The notes beneath the pieces were generated by a model. It ran no database searches, was not told the origin of the DNA, and saw only the letters and a list, made by a program, of their open reading frames with translations. The position numbers and the translations under genes were made by a program. From Chloroflexota bacterium (GTDB taxonomy: Bacteria; Chloroflexota; Limnocylindria; Limnocylindrales; CSP1-4), in NCBI GenBank assembly GCA_019637815.1, contig JAHBUZ010000028.1, positions 1 to 47,290 on the forward strand: a stretch of 47,290 nucleotides of DNA, written 5' to 3'. Below, piece by piece: positions 33,430 through 41,937 of the stretch (position 1 is its first letter; each line of letters opens with the position of its first letter).

Positions 33430-34020
33430 ATGTCAACGGAACCGGCCCGCCGCCCACTCCGCATCCGCCGTGCCCGTCTGGAGGAAGCGGATACCCTCGC
33501 GCCGCGACTCACCGAGCTGTGTCGCCGGTCGAAGGCGCACTGGGGCTATCCGCAGGAGCTCCTCGAGCGATGGGCGGATGACCTGCGCATCGAACCGGCG
33601 GACATCGACCGGGACGTCGTGCTCCTCGCGGAGGCGACCGATGACGCGCCGGGTGGCCCCGACCTGAGCGACCTGCTCCTGCTCGGCTTCGCACGCGTGG
33701 GCGTGGACCCGGATACCGATGCGTCGACCGGTGCCGGACCGCGCATCGCCCGACTGCATGACCTGTGGGTGGAGCCACAGGTCATGGGCCAGGGGATCGG
33801 TCGGACGCTGATGGAGGCCGCGATCGAGGTCGCTCGCACCCTTCCCGCCGAGCGCCTCCGCGTCGTCTCGGATCCCAACGCCGAGCCGTTCTACGAGCGT
33901 TTCGGGGCGACCCGCGTGGGCGAGGAGGACTCGGACATCGTGGCCGGCCGCCGCCTGCCCATCCTCGAGCTGCCGCTGAGCGGAGCGCGGGCCAGGCTGG
34001 ATCCGGCGGAGTCGGGCTGA
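33430..34020 (+). CDS. GNAT-family N-acetyltransferase
   Basis: 196 aa. The acetyl-CoA binding core reads LHDLWVEPQVMGQGIGRTLM (motif A, QGIGR/T loop, about 114-133), followed by AIEVARTLPAERLRVVSDPNAEPFYERFGA, typical of motif B. The N-terminal helix RRARLEEADTLAPRLTEL is the usual start. Substrates in this family are amines of small molecules or proteins and cannot be predicted here. GTG 33424 is an alternative start only two codons upstream. Confidence 0.88.
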   Translation: MSTEPARRPLRIRRARLEEADTLAPRLTELCRRSKAHWGYPQELLERWADDLRIEPADIDRDVVLLAEATDDAPGGPDLSDLLLLGFARVGVDPDTDASTGAGPRIARLHDLWVEPQVMGQGIGRTLMEAAIEVARTLPAERLRVVSDPNAEPFYERFGATRVGEEDSDIVAGRRLPILELPLSGARARLDPAESG

Positions 34021-34051
34021 GCGACGTTCCGGTCCGGTGGCTCGACCCCGG

Positions 34052-34444
34052 TCACTCGCCGGGAGCAGGCACCCCGCCAGAGCGCTCGACCCACTGCGCC
34101 CGCCAGGCAGGCGCCTCGAAGGGCTCGGACCAGTACGCGGTCTCGCGCGCGATCCGCCCGTCCCGGAACTCGAAGATGAACACCGTGTCGTACCCCGGCC
34201 CGCCATAGGCCAGGCGAGCCTCGGCGACCACCAGGTCCCCCGAGCTGATGATGCGTCGGGGCGTGATCGTCGGCAGCTGCGGGAACGCCTGGTAGATCCC
34301 GCGCCGATTCGCCGCGCCCCGGATGACCTCCCCCGACTGCGGCCAATCCATCACCGCGTCATCGTGGAACAGCTCGTCCATCACCTCCACGCGGCGCTCG
34401 TTGATGCAGGCCACGAGCCGTCGCACGACATCCTCGTTCGACAT
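34052..34444 (-). CDS. SnoaL-like (NTF2-fold) polyketide-cyclase-family protein
   Basis: 130 aa, the size of NTF2-like SnoaL proteins. It begins with SNEDVVRRLVACINERRVEVMDEL and contains FHDDAVMDWP, GIYQAFPQLP and VFIFEFRDGRIARE, which follow the usual helix-then-curved-sheet order. The family covers small hydrolases, isomerases and stress proteins, so no reaction is assigned. ATG 34444 is preceded by GGAGGGTCGATC. It converges with the GNAT gene, with a 31-base gap. Confidence 0.85.
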   Translation of the reverse strand: MSNEDVVRRLVACINERRVEVMDELFHDDAVMDWPQSGEVIRGAANRRGIYQAFPQLPTITPRRIISSGDLVVAEARLAYGGPGYDTVFIFEFRDGRIARETAYWSEPFEAPAWRAQWVERSGGVPAPGE

Positions 34445-34616
34445 GATCGACCCTCCTTCGACCGATGGCGCCTGGCCGGCCAGGAGACCGACCCGCTGGC
34501 AGGTCGGTGCGCATTCTCCCGACGTGGAGGGAGGGCGTCAACGACGTGCGCGTCGATCCATCGACAGGGCGGATCGTCTCCCGCGCCATCGACCCCTGAC
34601 ATCAGGCCCGCGCGAC

Positions 34617-35447
34617 TCAGCGGGGGATGACGATGTCCTCGATACCGGGATCGGCCGGCGGGTAGCGCGGGTCCATCGCCGTCAGCGTCTCCGCGAGCAC
34701 CGTGGACACCGCGAGATTGCGGAACCACTTGCGGTTCGCGGGGATGAGGTACCACGGCGCGTCCTTGGTGGACGTCTTCTCGAGCATGTCCTCGAAGGCC
34801 TTGCGGTACGAGTCCCACTTCTCGCGCTCGGGCAGGTCCGAGGCGGAGAACTTCCAGCGCTTGTTCGGGTCGTCGATGCGCGCCTGGAGCCGCTCGCGCT
34901 GCTCGTCCCGGTCGATGTACAGGAAGAACTTGCGGATGACGGTGCCTTCCTCGGTGAGCAGTCGCTCCCAGTCGTTGATCTGGCGATAGCGACGGCGCCA
35001 CACGTCCCGGGGCACGAGCCCGTGCACCCGCACGATGAGCACGTCCTCGTAGTGGCTCCGGTTGAAGATGGCCACCGAGCCCTTGCCCGGCGTGTGGTGA
35101 TGGATGCGCCACAGGTAGTCGTGACGCAGCTCCTCCGACGATGGCACCTTGAACCCGGTCACGGTGCAGCCCTGGGGGTTGAAGGCGTCCATCACCTTGC
35201 GGATGGTGCCGTCCTTGCCGGCCGCATCGATGCCCTGGAGCACGATGAGCAGCGAGCGCTTGCCCTCCGCCCACAGCCGCTCCTGGAGCTCGGTCAGACG
35301 CGCTTCCTGCTCGGCCTGATGCAGCTCGGCATCCTCGCGCTTCCAGCCATGCGTCCGCTGGGCGTCGAACCGGTCGAGGTCGATCCGGCTGCCGGGCTCC
35401 ACCCGGAGGAGCTGTGACAACGAGCGTCGAGCGTCCCGATCCGCCAC
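34617..35447 (-). CDS. ppk2: Polyphosphate kinase 2 (PPK2 family)
   Basis: 276 aa. Walker A GIDAAGKDG (72-80), the lid segment and FNRSHYEDVLIVRVHG (about 128-143) with the QINDWERLLTEEGTVIRKF block define the PPK2 phosphotransferase family. It transfers phosphate between polyphosphate and nucleotides; the direction and nucleotide class (AMP, ADP or NDP) cannot be fixed from the sequence alone. The start is GTG 35447, with GGGAGGCACATCC before it. It stands alone in orientation next to the M1 peptidase gene, which is 82 bases upstream. Confidence 0.92.
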   Translation of the reverse strand: MADRDARRSLSQLLRVEPGSRIDLDRFDAQRTHGWKREDAELHQAEQEARLTELQERLWAEGKRSLLIVLQGIDAAGKDGTIRKVMDAFNPQGCTVTGFKVPSSEELRHDYLWRIHHHTPGKGSVAIFNRSHYEDVLIVRVHGLVPRDVWRRRYRQINDWERLLTEEGTVIRKFFLYIDRDEQRERLQARIDDPNKRWKFSASDLPEREKWDSYRKAFEDMLEKTSTKDAPWYLIPANRKWFRNLAVSTVLAETLTAMDPRYPPADPGIEDIVIPR

Positions 35448-35529
35448 GGATGTGCCTCCCGGTGCGTCCGCGGCACGACATCAGCGTCGCCCTGCGAGCG
35501 TGCGCAGCATACCCGCACACGGCGGGCCG

Positions 35530-37161
35530 TCAGTCCGATGCGCTGACCACCACGGCCGAGGAAGTCGGCTCGGCCGGCGAGGCCGGCGCGACCGAGGACG
35601 ATGGCCTGGCGGACGGTGACGGCCCCGCGGGCAGCCGGGGCACCTGGTCATCCCGCAGCCACGCCTCGAGGAACGGCCGCAGGTCCCGACCCGCGATCTC
35701 CGACGCGGTGTCGATGTAGTCGTCGGTGGACGCGCTCCGACCCCGGAACCGGTCGAGGAACGTGGTCTCGATCGCCCGGAACCTCTCGTCGCCCACCTCG
35801 CGGCGGAGCGCCTCGAGCGCGAGCGCACCCTGCGCATAGATCGTGGCGTCGTACGCGAAGCGTGGCGCGCGCGGCCGATCGGGCGGACCGCCCCGGTCCC
35901 GTGCTGCCTGGGCGCCGGCGTACAGCCGCCGGAAGCGCCGGTCACGACCCAGCGCATCGCAGCCGGACTCGGCCTCCCACAGCTGCTCGTAGTAGGTCGC
36001 GTGGCCCTCGCTCAGCCACTTCTGGTCCCAGCGCGCGATGGCCACCGAATCGCCGAACCACTGGTGGGCGACCTCGTGGACCATGAGCGAGGTCCAGGCA
36101 CACTCGGACAGCCGCGGGTCGAGCATCCCGGCACCCGCGAGGATGAGCGTCTGACCCTCGAGGATGGCCCCGGTCGCTCCGGGCGGCACCAGCTGGAGGC
36201 CGAGCGTCCGGAACGGATACGGCCGACCGATGGCGTCCTCGAGCCACGTCACGACCTCCGGCAGCACCGCCAGCCGGTGCTCGGCGAACGGCGCCAGCGC
36301 GGTCGGCACCACGGACCGCAGGTGCGGCCCGCCGGGGATGTCGTCCTCGATGAGCGTGCTGCGCCCCACGCCCATCGCCAGGACGTGCGTCGCGACCGGG
36401 TCGTCGGAGACCCAGGTCGTGGTGGTCGACCCATCGGGGTGCGCCACCTCCTCGATCCGGCGGCCGGTCGCCACGCCGAGCATCCCCGCGGGCGCGGTCA
36501 GGCGGACCCGCACCGGCGCGGGGTCGGTCGGGTGGTCGTTCGAGGGGAACAGGGTGTGGGCGCCGTTGGGCTGCGAGGCGAGGAAGAAGCCGCCGTCACC
36601 GTCCGCCAGGAAGCCGCGCGCATCGGCACGATCGAGACCGTCCGGGTCCTCGACGCCCAGCTCCTCTCCCAGTCGATGGACCGGCGCGGGCCGGGCCGTC
36701 CACTCGATACGCAGGCGGGTCGTCCGCGCGGCCTGGAGGAGGTCGGGCGGCTCGATGATGAGCTTGCGCCCGAACCCGTCGGCACGATGCCGCGCGAGGA
36801 CCCCGCCCACGCGCACGGACGACACCTCGGTGGTGTCGCGGCGCAGGTCGAGGGACAGCTCGGTGAGATGCTCCCGGAGCTGGATGTCGATCGTCGCGAC
36901 GCCGGCGATCCAGCCCGTGGGGTGGGCCGCATCCGGCGCGTGCCACGTCAGGTCCAGGTCGTAGCTCGTGACGTCATAGCCGCCGTTGCCGAGCGTGGGA
37001 TAGAACGGGTCACCGACCGATCGGGCGCCCGGTCCGACCTCCACGGGCATGATGGCGAGCGCGACCGGGCCCGAACCACCGACCGAGGCGAGCGCGACGA
37101 CGAGGCTGGCGCCCAGCGTGAGGGCCAGGTGGCGGACAGCGCGACGACGAGGCTGGCGCAT
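35530..37161 (-). CDS. Secreted M1-family zinc metallopeptidase
   Basis: 543 aa. Signal peptide HLALTLGASLVVALASVGG. Zinc ligands are complete: His362-Glu363-x-x-His366 in HEVAHQWFGDS and Glu385 in KWLSEGHATYY. The exopeptidase box is TGAILEGQTLIL instead of the usual GAMEN form; the Glu is kept but the Asn is replaced, so substrate N-terminus recognition may differ. The C-terminal Ser/Pro/Ala tail (about 510-543) is low complexity. It probably trims extracellular peptides. ATG 37161 follows a TAGGAT box by 7 bases (37169-37174), indicating a leaderless start. Confidence 0.9.
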   Translation of the reverse strand: MRQPRRRAVRHLALTLGASLVVALASVGGSGPVALAIMPVEVGPGARSVGDPFYPTLGNGGYDVTSYDLDLTWHAPDAAHPTGWIAGVATIDIQLREHLTELSLDLRRDTTEVSSVRVGGVLARHRADGFGRKLIIEPPDLLQAARTTRLRIEWTARPAPVHRLGEELGVEDPDGLDRADARGFLADGDGGFFLASQPNGAHTLFPSNDHPTDPAPVRVRLTAPAGMLGVATGRRIEEVAHPDGSTTTTWVSDDPVATHVLAMGVGRSTLIEDDIPGGPHLRSVVPTALAPFAEHRLAVLPEVVTWLEDAIGRPYPFRTLGLQLVPPGATGAILEGQTLILAGAGMLDPRLSECAWTSLMVHEVAHQWFGDSVAIARWDQKWLSEGHATYYEQLWEAESGCDALGRDRRFRRLYAGAQAARDRGGPPDRPRAPRFAYDATIYAQGALALEALRREVGDERFRAIETTFLDRFRGRSASTDDYIDTASEIAGRDLRPFLEAWLRDDQVPRLPAGPSPSARPSSSVAPASPAEPTSSAVVVSASD

Positions 37162-37168
37162 CGAGGCG

Positions 37169-37174
37169 ATCCTA
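37169..37174 (-). promoter_or_regulatory. -10 box of the M1 peptidase gene
   Basis: TAGGAT on the minus strand is 7 bases before the ATG with no Shine-Dalgarno between. Confidence 0.5.
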
Positions 37175-37308
37175 GCCGGAGCCGCGACGAGCCGCCCTCG
37201 GCAGGATGATGGCCCATGGAACCGACCGGCCACGACCAGCGTCTATGCGCCATCGACCCCCCGGGCCAGCATCGGCCCGGTCTCCCACACGCCTGATCGG
37301 AGGACCGG

Positions 37309-38070
37309 ATGTCCACGACCCTCACCATCGAGCGCCCCGGGCGGACCGCCTGGATCGCCGCGGGACTGCTCGCGGGTGCCCTTGGCGCCAGCCTGCTCGG
37401 ACCTGCCATCACGCCCGCACGCGCCCAGGACACGAGCCGGGAGAACCCCCACACGCTGAGTGTCAGCGGTACCGGCAGCGTGTCCGTGAAGCCGGACCTC
37501 GCGAGCGTCGTCGTGGGTGTCACCGTCCAGCGGGACAAGGCCGGCGCCGCCGCGAACGACGCAGCGAACGACATGGACGCGGTGGTCACGGCCATCAAGG
37601 CCCTGGGCATCGCCGAGGACGACATCCGCACCACGGACATCTCGCTGGACGCGGTCTATGACTACGACCGCCGGCCGTACCGCCTCGTGGGCTACCAGGC
37701 GAGGAACATGGTCGCGGTGACCGTCCGTGACATCGGCCAGACCGGCGCCGTCATCGACGCCGCGACCGGCGCCGGCGCCACGGACGTGGGCTCCGTGACG
37801 TTCCGTGTCGCGGACCAGGACGCTGCCGAGACCGCTGCCCGAGAGGCGGCCGTCCGGGCCGCGCGCGCCAAGGCGGACACCATGGTCGCCGCGGCCGGCA
37901 TCGAGATCGTGGGCATCATCAGCATGAGCGAGACCAGCGCCCCGATCCCCTACCCCGTGTACTACGGGCGCGAGGCGATGGGCGTCGCGGCCGACCAGGC
38001 AGCGACCCCGGTGATGCCCGGCACCATCGATGTCGAGGTGACCGTCTCGATCGTGTACGAGATCCCCTGA
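37309..38070 (+). CDS. Secreted SIMPL-domain protein (DUF541)
   Basis: 253 aa. Signal peptide: AWIAAGLLAGALGASLLGPA. The SIMPL domain starts at LSVSGTGSVSVKPDLASVVVGV and includes YQARNMVAVTVRDIGQTGAV and the Ala-rich helix EAAVRAARAKADTMVAAAGI, all typical. The domain oligomerises into barrel or ring structures in the periplasm or on the cell surface; its function is not settled. ATG 37309 is preceded by GGAGGACCGG. Confidence 0.9.
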   Translation: MSTTLTIERPGRTAWIAAGLLAGALGASLLGPAITPARAQDTSRENPHTLSVSGTGSVSVKPDLASVVVGVTVQRDKAGAAANDAANDMDAVVTAIKALGIAEDDIRTTDISLDAVYDYDRRPYRLVGYQARNMVAVTVRDIGQTGAVIDAATGAGATDVGSVTFRVADQDAAETAAREAAVRAARAKADTMVAAAGIEIVGIISMSETSAPIPYPVYYGREAMGVAADQAATPVMPGTIDVEVTVSIVYEIP

Positions 38071-38148
38071 CCGGGACGCCATGACCACGCGGTGCGCGGC
38101 TCGCCGTGCATCGCTTCCTCCCTCCCCCACGGTGCGGGCGGTGGCTGG

Positions 38149-38185
38149 GGCCACCGCTCCACCGGATCCCATCGGAGCGGTGGCC
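38149..38185. terminator. Perfect 12-bp hairpin 1 between convergent genes
   Basis: GGCCACCGCTCC (38149-38160) and GGAGCGGTGGCC (38174-38185) pair fully with a 13-base loop. It lies downstream of the SIMPL gene; there is no T-tract. Confidence 0.6.
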
Positions 38186-38210
38186 TGGGCACCACCCTCC
38201 GTGTGACGAT

Positions 38211-38240
38211 CGAGCCGGGACCGTTTCGGGTCCCGGCTCG
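38211..38240. terminator. Perfect 12-bp hairpin 2 between convergent genes
   Basis: CGAGCCGGGACC (38211-38222) and GGTCCCGGCTCG (38229-38240) pair fully with a GTTTCG loop. It probably terminates the converging anti-sigma operon and may back up hairpin 1. Confidence 0.65.
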
Positions 38241-38277
38241 ACGCATGTCGGGGTGGGGGCGATAGGAGGCCGAGACG

Positions 38278-39495
38278 TCAGCGCGGGCTGGCCACCGGCA
38301 CGATCGAGGCGTCATCCGGCGTATCGGAGCGCATGGGCTCCACGGATGCCGCCGGCAGAGCGGACGACATCGGGATCGAGGCGCCCGGTGAGACCGATGG
38401 CGCCGGGACGATCGGTCCTTCGTCGACGGGGCACCCCCAGCCCGCGACCGGCTGGTCCCGACGCTCGTGGAAACGACCGCTGTCGTCGTCCACCCAGAGC
38501 ATCACCACGCCGTCGTCACTCGCGTCCGCATCGGACACCCGCCCTCGCGGCGGCGCCACGCACCATCGTTCCGTGTATCGCGTGTCCCGATCGAGCCGAT
38601 AGGACCAGCGGTACTCGAGACACAGCCCGCGTGTGCGGACGCGGTCGCCCGCCTGGGCACCGGTCATGCCGACCAGCGGCTCCAGGTCGAACCGCGCGTC
38701 GATGCCCTCGGCGTCATACATCCGGCAGCCCTGGAGGGGTGCGGGCCCCGTGCCCGGTGCGAACGCGGTCAGGCGCAGGCCCTCGATCCGCAGCGAGCCC
38801 GGGACGCGCCCGTCCGTGCCGGCCGCCTCGAACCGGCCCACGAAGGACTCCCCGCGTGGGGTCCGGAAGCGGTCGCCGTGGTAGTAGACCCACTCGCCGC
38901 GGGTCGAGCCGTCATAGGTGCGCATCTCGGTGACCCACCAATGGGTCTCGTCCGCAGCGAAGTAGATGTAGAGCCGCATCGGCACGCCCTGCTCCTGCCA
39001 CTCCACCTCCAGCGTCCGGTACGTCGGGCTCCCCGGGTCGCCCTTGACCCGCATGGCGGGTGCGCCATCCACGGTGTCCGGCTGGCCCCGGAACGTCCCG
39101 ATCGCCTCGACGCGGAAGCTGTCCGCCTGGAGATGGGCCCTGCCGCTGTCCCAGTCGATGGCTGATCCGGCATCGTCATCACCACCGGCGCCCGCCAGGG
39201 ACCCGCCCATCGGACCGACCCCGGGCGCCATCAGCAGGCCGCCCACGAGCGCCGCGATGGCGAGCAGCGCGACCCCGGCAGCGACCGACCGCAGCAACCA
39301 CCCGCGCGGCCGGGATGGACCGACCTGCCTCCGGTGACCCGTCGGGATCCGTCCGGCGATGACATCGTCCAGGGTGGCGCTGAGCGATGCGGGCGTGGAC
39401 AGCGGCGCGACGCGGTCCGCGAGCACGGCGCGCAGCGTCTGCTCGAACGGGTCGGGTCGCCCCGAACGCGGTGGAACCGCGAACGACACGGGCAT
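38278..39495 (-). CDS. Membrane anti-sigma-like protein paired with the ECF sigma factor
   Basis: 405 aa. The cytoplasmic part (about 1-65) starts MPVSFAVPPRSGRPDPFEQT and lacks the HxxxCxxC zinc motif of ZAS anti-sigma factors. One TM helix follows (SVAAGVALLAIAALVGGLLM, about 69-88). The extracytoplasmic region (about 105-365) is beta-rich with paired Cys (GCRMYD, GLCLEY, ERWCVA, WGCPVD), and the tail is Pro/Ser rich. The start overlaps the sigma gene stop as ATGA, the classic coupling of a sigma/anti-sigma pair. The role as anti-sigma is inferred from this coupling, not from a conserved domain. Confidence 0.75.
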   Translation of the reverse strand: MPVSFAVPPRSGRPDPFEQTLRAVLADRVAPLSTPASLSATLDDVIAGRIPTGHRRQVGPSRPRGWLLRSVAAGVALLAIAALVGGLLMAPGVGPMGGSLAGAGGDDDAGSAIDWDSGRAHLQADSFRVEAIGTFRGQPDTVDGAPAMRVKGDPGSPTYRTLEVEWQEQGVPMRLYIYFAADETHWWVTEMRTYDGSTRGEWVYYHGDRFRTPRGESFVGRFEAAGTDGRVPGSLRIEGLRLTAFAPGTGPAPLQGCRMYDAEGIDARFDLEPLVGMTGAQAGDRVRTRGLCLEYRWSYRLDRDTRYTERWCVAPPRGRVSDADASDDGVVMLWVDDDSGRFHERRDQPVAGWGCPVDEGPIVPAPSVSPGASIPMSSALPAASVEPMRSDTPDDASIVPVASPR

Positions 39496-40025
39496 CAGTG
39501 CCCTCCTTCCGGGGTCCGGGCGGCGGCGTCATACGCGGCACGCAACGACCCGATGGCGTGGTGGAGACGGGACTTGATCGTGCCGGGCGGCTCGCCCAGC
39601 CGGTCGGCGATGGCATCGATCGTCAAGTCGGCGTGATATCGCAGCACGACCACCATCCGGTGGTCGGGTGTCAGGTGGTCGAGGGCGCTCGCCAGCGCGA
39701 CCCGCTCCGGGATCGCCGCCGTGGCATCGGCGAGGACCGGCAGCCCGGGGAGCATCGGATCGAGCGAGACCGGTCGGGGTGACCGACGCTGTCGCCGCAT
39801 CCGGTCCCGGCACACGTTGACCACGATGCGCTGGAACCAGGCGGGCAGGCTCCCCGGGTCGCGGAGCGACGGGTAGGCCTGCCACGCACGGACGATGGCG
39901 TCATGCGTCGCGTCCTCGCCCTCCAGCGGGTCGCCCAGCAGCAGCGTGGCCAGGCGATAGCTGGCATCGAGGCGCGTCGACACCAGCGACCGGAACGCCT
40001 CGTTCCGATCGAGGGCGCCTGACAT
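39495..40025 (-). CDS. ECF-subfamily RNA polymerase sigma factor
   Basis: 176 aa from ATG 40025. Region 2 reads AFRSLVSTRLDASYRLATLL with DATHDAIVRAWQAYPSLRD and the -10-reading AWFQRIVVNVCRDRMRR. Region 4 is ALDHLTPDHRMVVVLRYHAD plus the helix-turn-helix TIDAIADRLGEPPGTIKSRL. A GGSLPAW-like segment joins them. The alternative starts ATG 40085 and ATG 40091 add a Pro/Arg-rich lead of about 20 residues. An ECF-type promoter lies directly upstream, so autoregulation is likely. Confidence 0.9.
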   Translation of the reverse strand: MSGALDRNEAFRSLVSTRLDASYRLATLLLGDPLEGEDATHDAIVRAWQAYPSLRDPGSLPAWFQRIVVNVCRDRMRRQRRSPRPVSLDPMLPGLPVLADATAAIPERVALASALDHLTPDHRMVVVLRYHADLTIDAIADRLGEPPGTIKSRLHHAIGSLRAAYDAAARTPEGGH

Positions 40026-40094
40026 GGATCCCGATCGTGGCCGCAGGTCCACCGGCGCCAGTGGGGGCCGTCGCGTCTGTTCCATGCGCATCCA

Positions 40095-40119
40095 GACGAG
40101 CCCTTCGCGTCGAACGTTC
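40095..40119 (-). promoter_or_regulatory. Putative ECF-type autoregulated promoter
   Basis: On the minus strand GAAC (40119-40116) and CGTC (40098-40095) are 17 bases apart, the textbook spacing and core motifs of ECF sigma promoters. GAACGTTC at 40112-40119 is also an 8-base palindrome. The next start codon, ATG 40091, is 3 bases after CGTC. Confidence 0.5.
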
Positions 40120-40440
40120 AGTCTCGGCGGGACATCGATGCCGGCGCGTGGACGCCGGTCGGCCGGTCCATCCCGGGCAGCATACGCGCGCGACATACGT
40201 GCGTGACCAGCGGGATCAGCGTCGAGGCGATGCGGTCAGGGCGACGGGTCCTGGCGACGCGAGCGGCGTGGTCCACCTCGTCCGGACCGGCCGCGACACA
40301 AGGAAGCGGCCGGCGTCGCGCTCCCAGTAGCTCGTCGCCGGCCGCAGTAGTGATCCACATCCGCCCCGTGTCGCCACCGGGCTGGACCGAACGATACAAC
40401 AATGCTTGACCGATGGGAAGAGGGGATCGCAAGGATCCCG
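40120..40440. other. Intergenic stretch between XRE-TPR and sigma genes
   Basis: About 320 bases upstream of the sigma-factor promoter and downstream of the XRE-TPR stop. A slightly AT-richer patch (ACGATACAACAATGCTTGAC around 40390-40410) might hold a promoter. No gene with a ribosome binding site or family match is seen. Confidence 0.4.
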
Positions 40441-41769
40441 TCAGGCGGAGGCGCTGACGCGAACCGCCTCCAGGCTCGGATCATCGACCCGCAAGGCATC
40501 CCGACTCAGCTCGAACGCCTCCCGATGACGCCCCTCCCGGGCCAGCAGGTCCGCCCATGCCACCAGCGCATCGCGGAGCGCGCTCGCCGGCCCGCTCCCG
40601 CGCAGGATGGCGACCGCGGCGGCGTATGCATCGAGCGCCTCATCCCGACGACCCAGCGTGTCGAGCGCCACGGCGGACGTGACGAGGCCGTTCGTGAGCG
40701 CCCGGTCGTTGGTCGTGGCGCGCGCGAGCGTGACCGCCTCCGTCGCCAGCTGACACGCCTCGTCCGGGCGACCGTCGGCGAGGGCGATACGCGCCTCCGT
40801 ATCCGCCACGTGCGCGAGGGACCGCTGGTCGCCCGCGGCCTCGTGACGCTGGCGCGCGCTCGCCGCGTATCCCGCGGCCCGGTCCAGGTCGCCGCCCTGG
40901 AGCCACGCGACCGCGAGGTTGTTCTCGAGGATCGCGGCCTCCAGCCTCGCCTCCACGCTGCGATACAGGGCAAGACTCTCGGTCCCGGCACGCACCGCAC
41001 CCTCGACATCGCCGAGCGCGGCCCGGTTGGTGGCGACCATGGAGAGCAGCGCCGCCCGTCGCCGGTCATCGAGGTCATCCGAGAGTGCTCGCGCACGGTC
41101 GAGCCAGTCCACCGCCTCGGCGTGCGCACCTTGGTCGGAGGCGACCCAGCCGAGCGCCGTGAGGACCCGCATCCGCAGGTCCGAGGGAGCATGCGCGTCG
41201 GGTGCATCCAGGTCATCGAGGACCTGGAGCAGGAGCGACCGGGCGCCGGTAGCGTCACCCGCCTGGAAGCGTGCGTAGGCGAGCCAGTAGCGACCCGTGA
41301 GCACGTCCCCTGGCCGACCCAGGGCGCCGAACAACTCGATCGATTCGGCGGCGACGCCCAGCGCCTGATGGCCCCGCTCGAGCCGGCACAGCGCCTCCGC
41401 GAGACCCGCCAGCACCTCCGCTCGCGCCGCACGCTCGGTCGTCTCGGCGAGGAGCTGCCGATACGCCTCCGCGGCCTCCGCCCAGCGGCCCGATGCCAGC
41501 TGGAGGTCGGCCTCCATGCGGTCCCATCGACCATCCCGCTCGAGGAAGCTGGCGGCAGGCAGGCCGAGCCGCTGCGCGATGAAGTCGAGCGCAGCCATCG
41601 ACGGCTTCGCGTGGCCCTGCTCCAGCGAGCTGATGTACGCCTTGGTGTATCGACCCTGGGCGACCTGCTGCTGCGTCAGGCCGGCAGCGAGCCTCGCGGC
41701 ACGGATGCGCCCACCGATACGGCTGGCGAGCGGCGTGTCATCCACGACGATGCGGGTCCGGCGTCCCAT
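40441..41769 (-). CDS. XRE-type HTH regulator with C-terminal TPR array (RRNPP-like architecture)
   Basis: 442 aa. The N-terminal XRE helix-turn-helix covers about residues 14-70 (RIRAARLAAGLTQQQVA, YTKAYISSLEQG, ALDFIAQRLGLPAASFLE). From about 75 to 430 the protein is a string of helix pairs of 34-40 residues with A/G-rich TPR consensus positions (for example WAEAAEAYRQLLAET, AVDWLDRARALSDDLDDRR, EALDAYAAAVAIL). This is the layout of peptide-sensing Rgg/PlcR/NprR regulators, though longer. ATG 41769 was chosen: it is preceded by TACACT at 7 bases with no ribosome binding site, and the HTH begins soon after; GTG/ATG codons further upstream (to 41817) fall in non-conserved sequence. It is divergent from a secreted 39-aa peptide gene. 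Confidence 0.88.
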   Translation of the reverse strand: MGRRTRIVVDDTPLASRIGGRIRAARLAAGLTQQQVAQGRYTKAYISSLEQGHAKPSMAALDFIAQRLGLPAASFLERDGRWDRMEADLQLASGRWAEAAEAYRQLLAETTERAARAEVLAGLAEALCRLERGHQALGVAAESIELFGALGRPGDVLTGRYWLAYARFQAGDATGARSLLLQVLDDLDAPDAHAPSDLRMRVLTALGWVASDQGAHAEAVDWLDRARALSDDLDDRRRAALLSMVATNRAALGDVEGAVRAGTESLALYRSVEARLEAAILENNLAVAWLQGGDLDRAAGYAASARQRHEAAGDQRSLAHVADTEARIALADGRPDEACQLATEAVTLARATTNDRALTNGLVTSAVALDTLGRRDEALDAYAAAVAILRGSGPASALRDALVAWADLLAREGRHREAFELSRDALRVDDPSLEAVRVSASA

Positions 41770-41776
41770 GCGGCCA

Positions 41777-41782
41777 AGTGTA
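41777..41782 (-). promoter_or_regulatory. -10 box of the XRE-TPR gene
   Basis: TACACT on the minus strand lies 7 bases before ATG 41769, giving a leaderless transcript. Confidence 0.5.
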
Positions 41783-41895
41783 CCGCGGGTGCCCCCGGAA
41801 GGCGATCCCCCGGTCATGATCCAGTCGACCTATCGGGTCCCATCGATATGGTCATGGTGTCCCGCCAGGTTGGATCCTCCTAGTCTCCTCCGCAG

Positions 41896-41911
41896 GTCAC
41901 CGCTCGGTGAC
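41896..41911. promoter_or_regulatory. Operator-like palindrome upstream of the micropeptide gene
   Basis: GTCACCG-CT-CGGTGAC is a perfect 7-bp inverted repeat with a 2-base centre. It lies 26 bases before the peptide ATG, just after a possible -10 TAGTCT (41881-41886), i.e. over the transcription start. The divergent XRE-TPR regulator is the natural candidate to bind it. Confidence 0.55.
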
Positions 41912-41937
41912 GAACCCACCCCGGAGGAGGCACCCCG

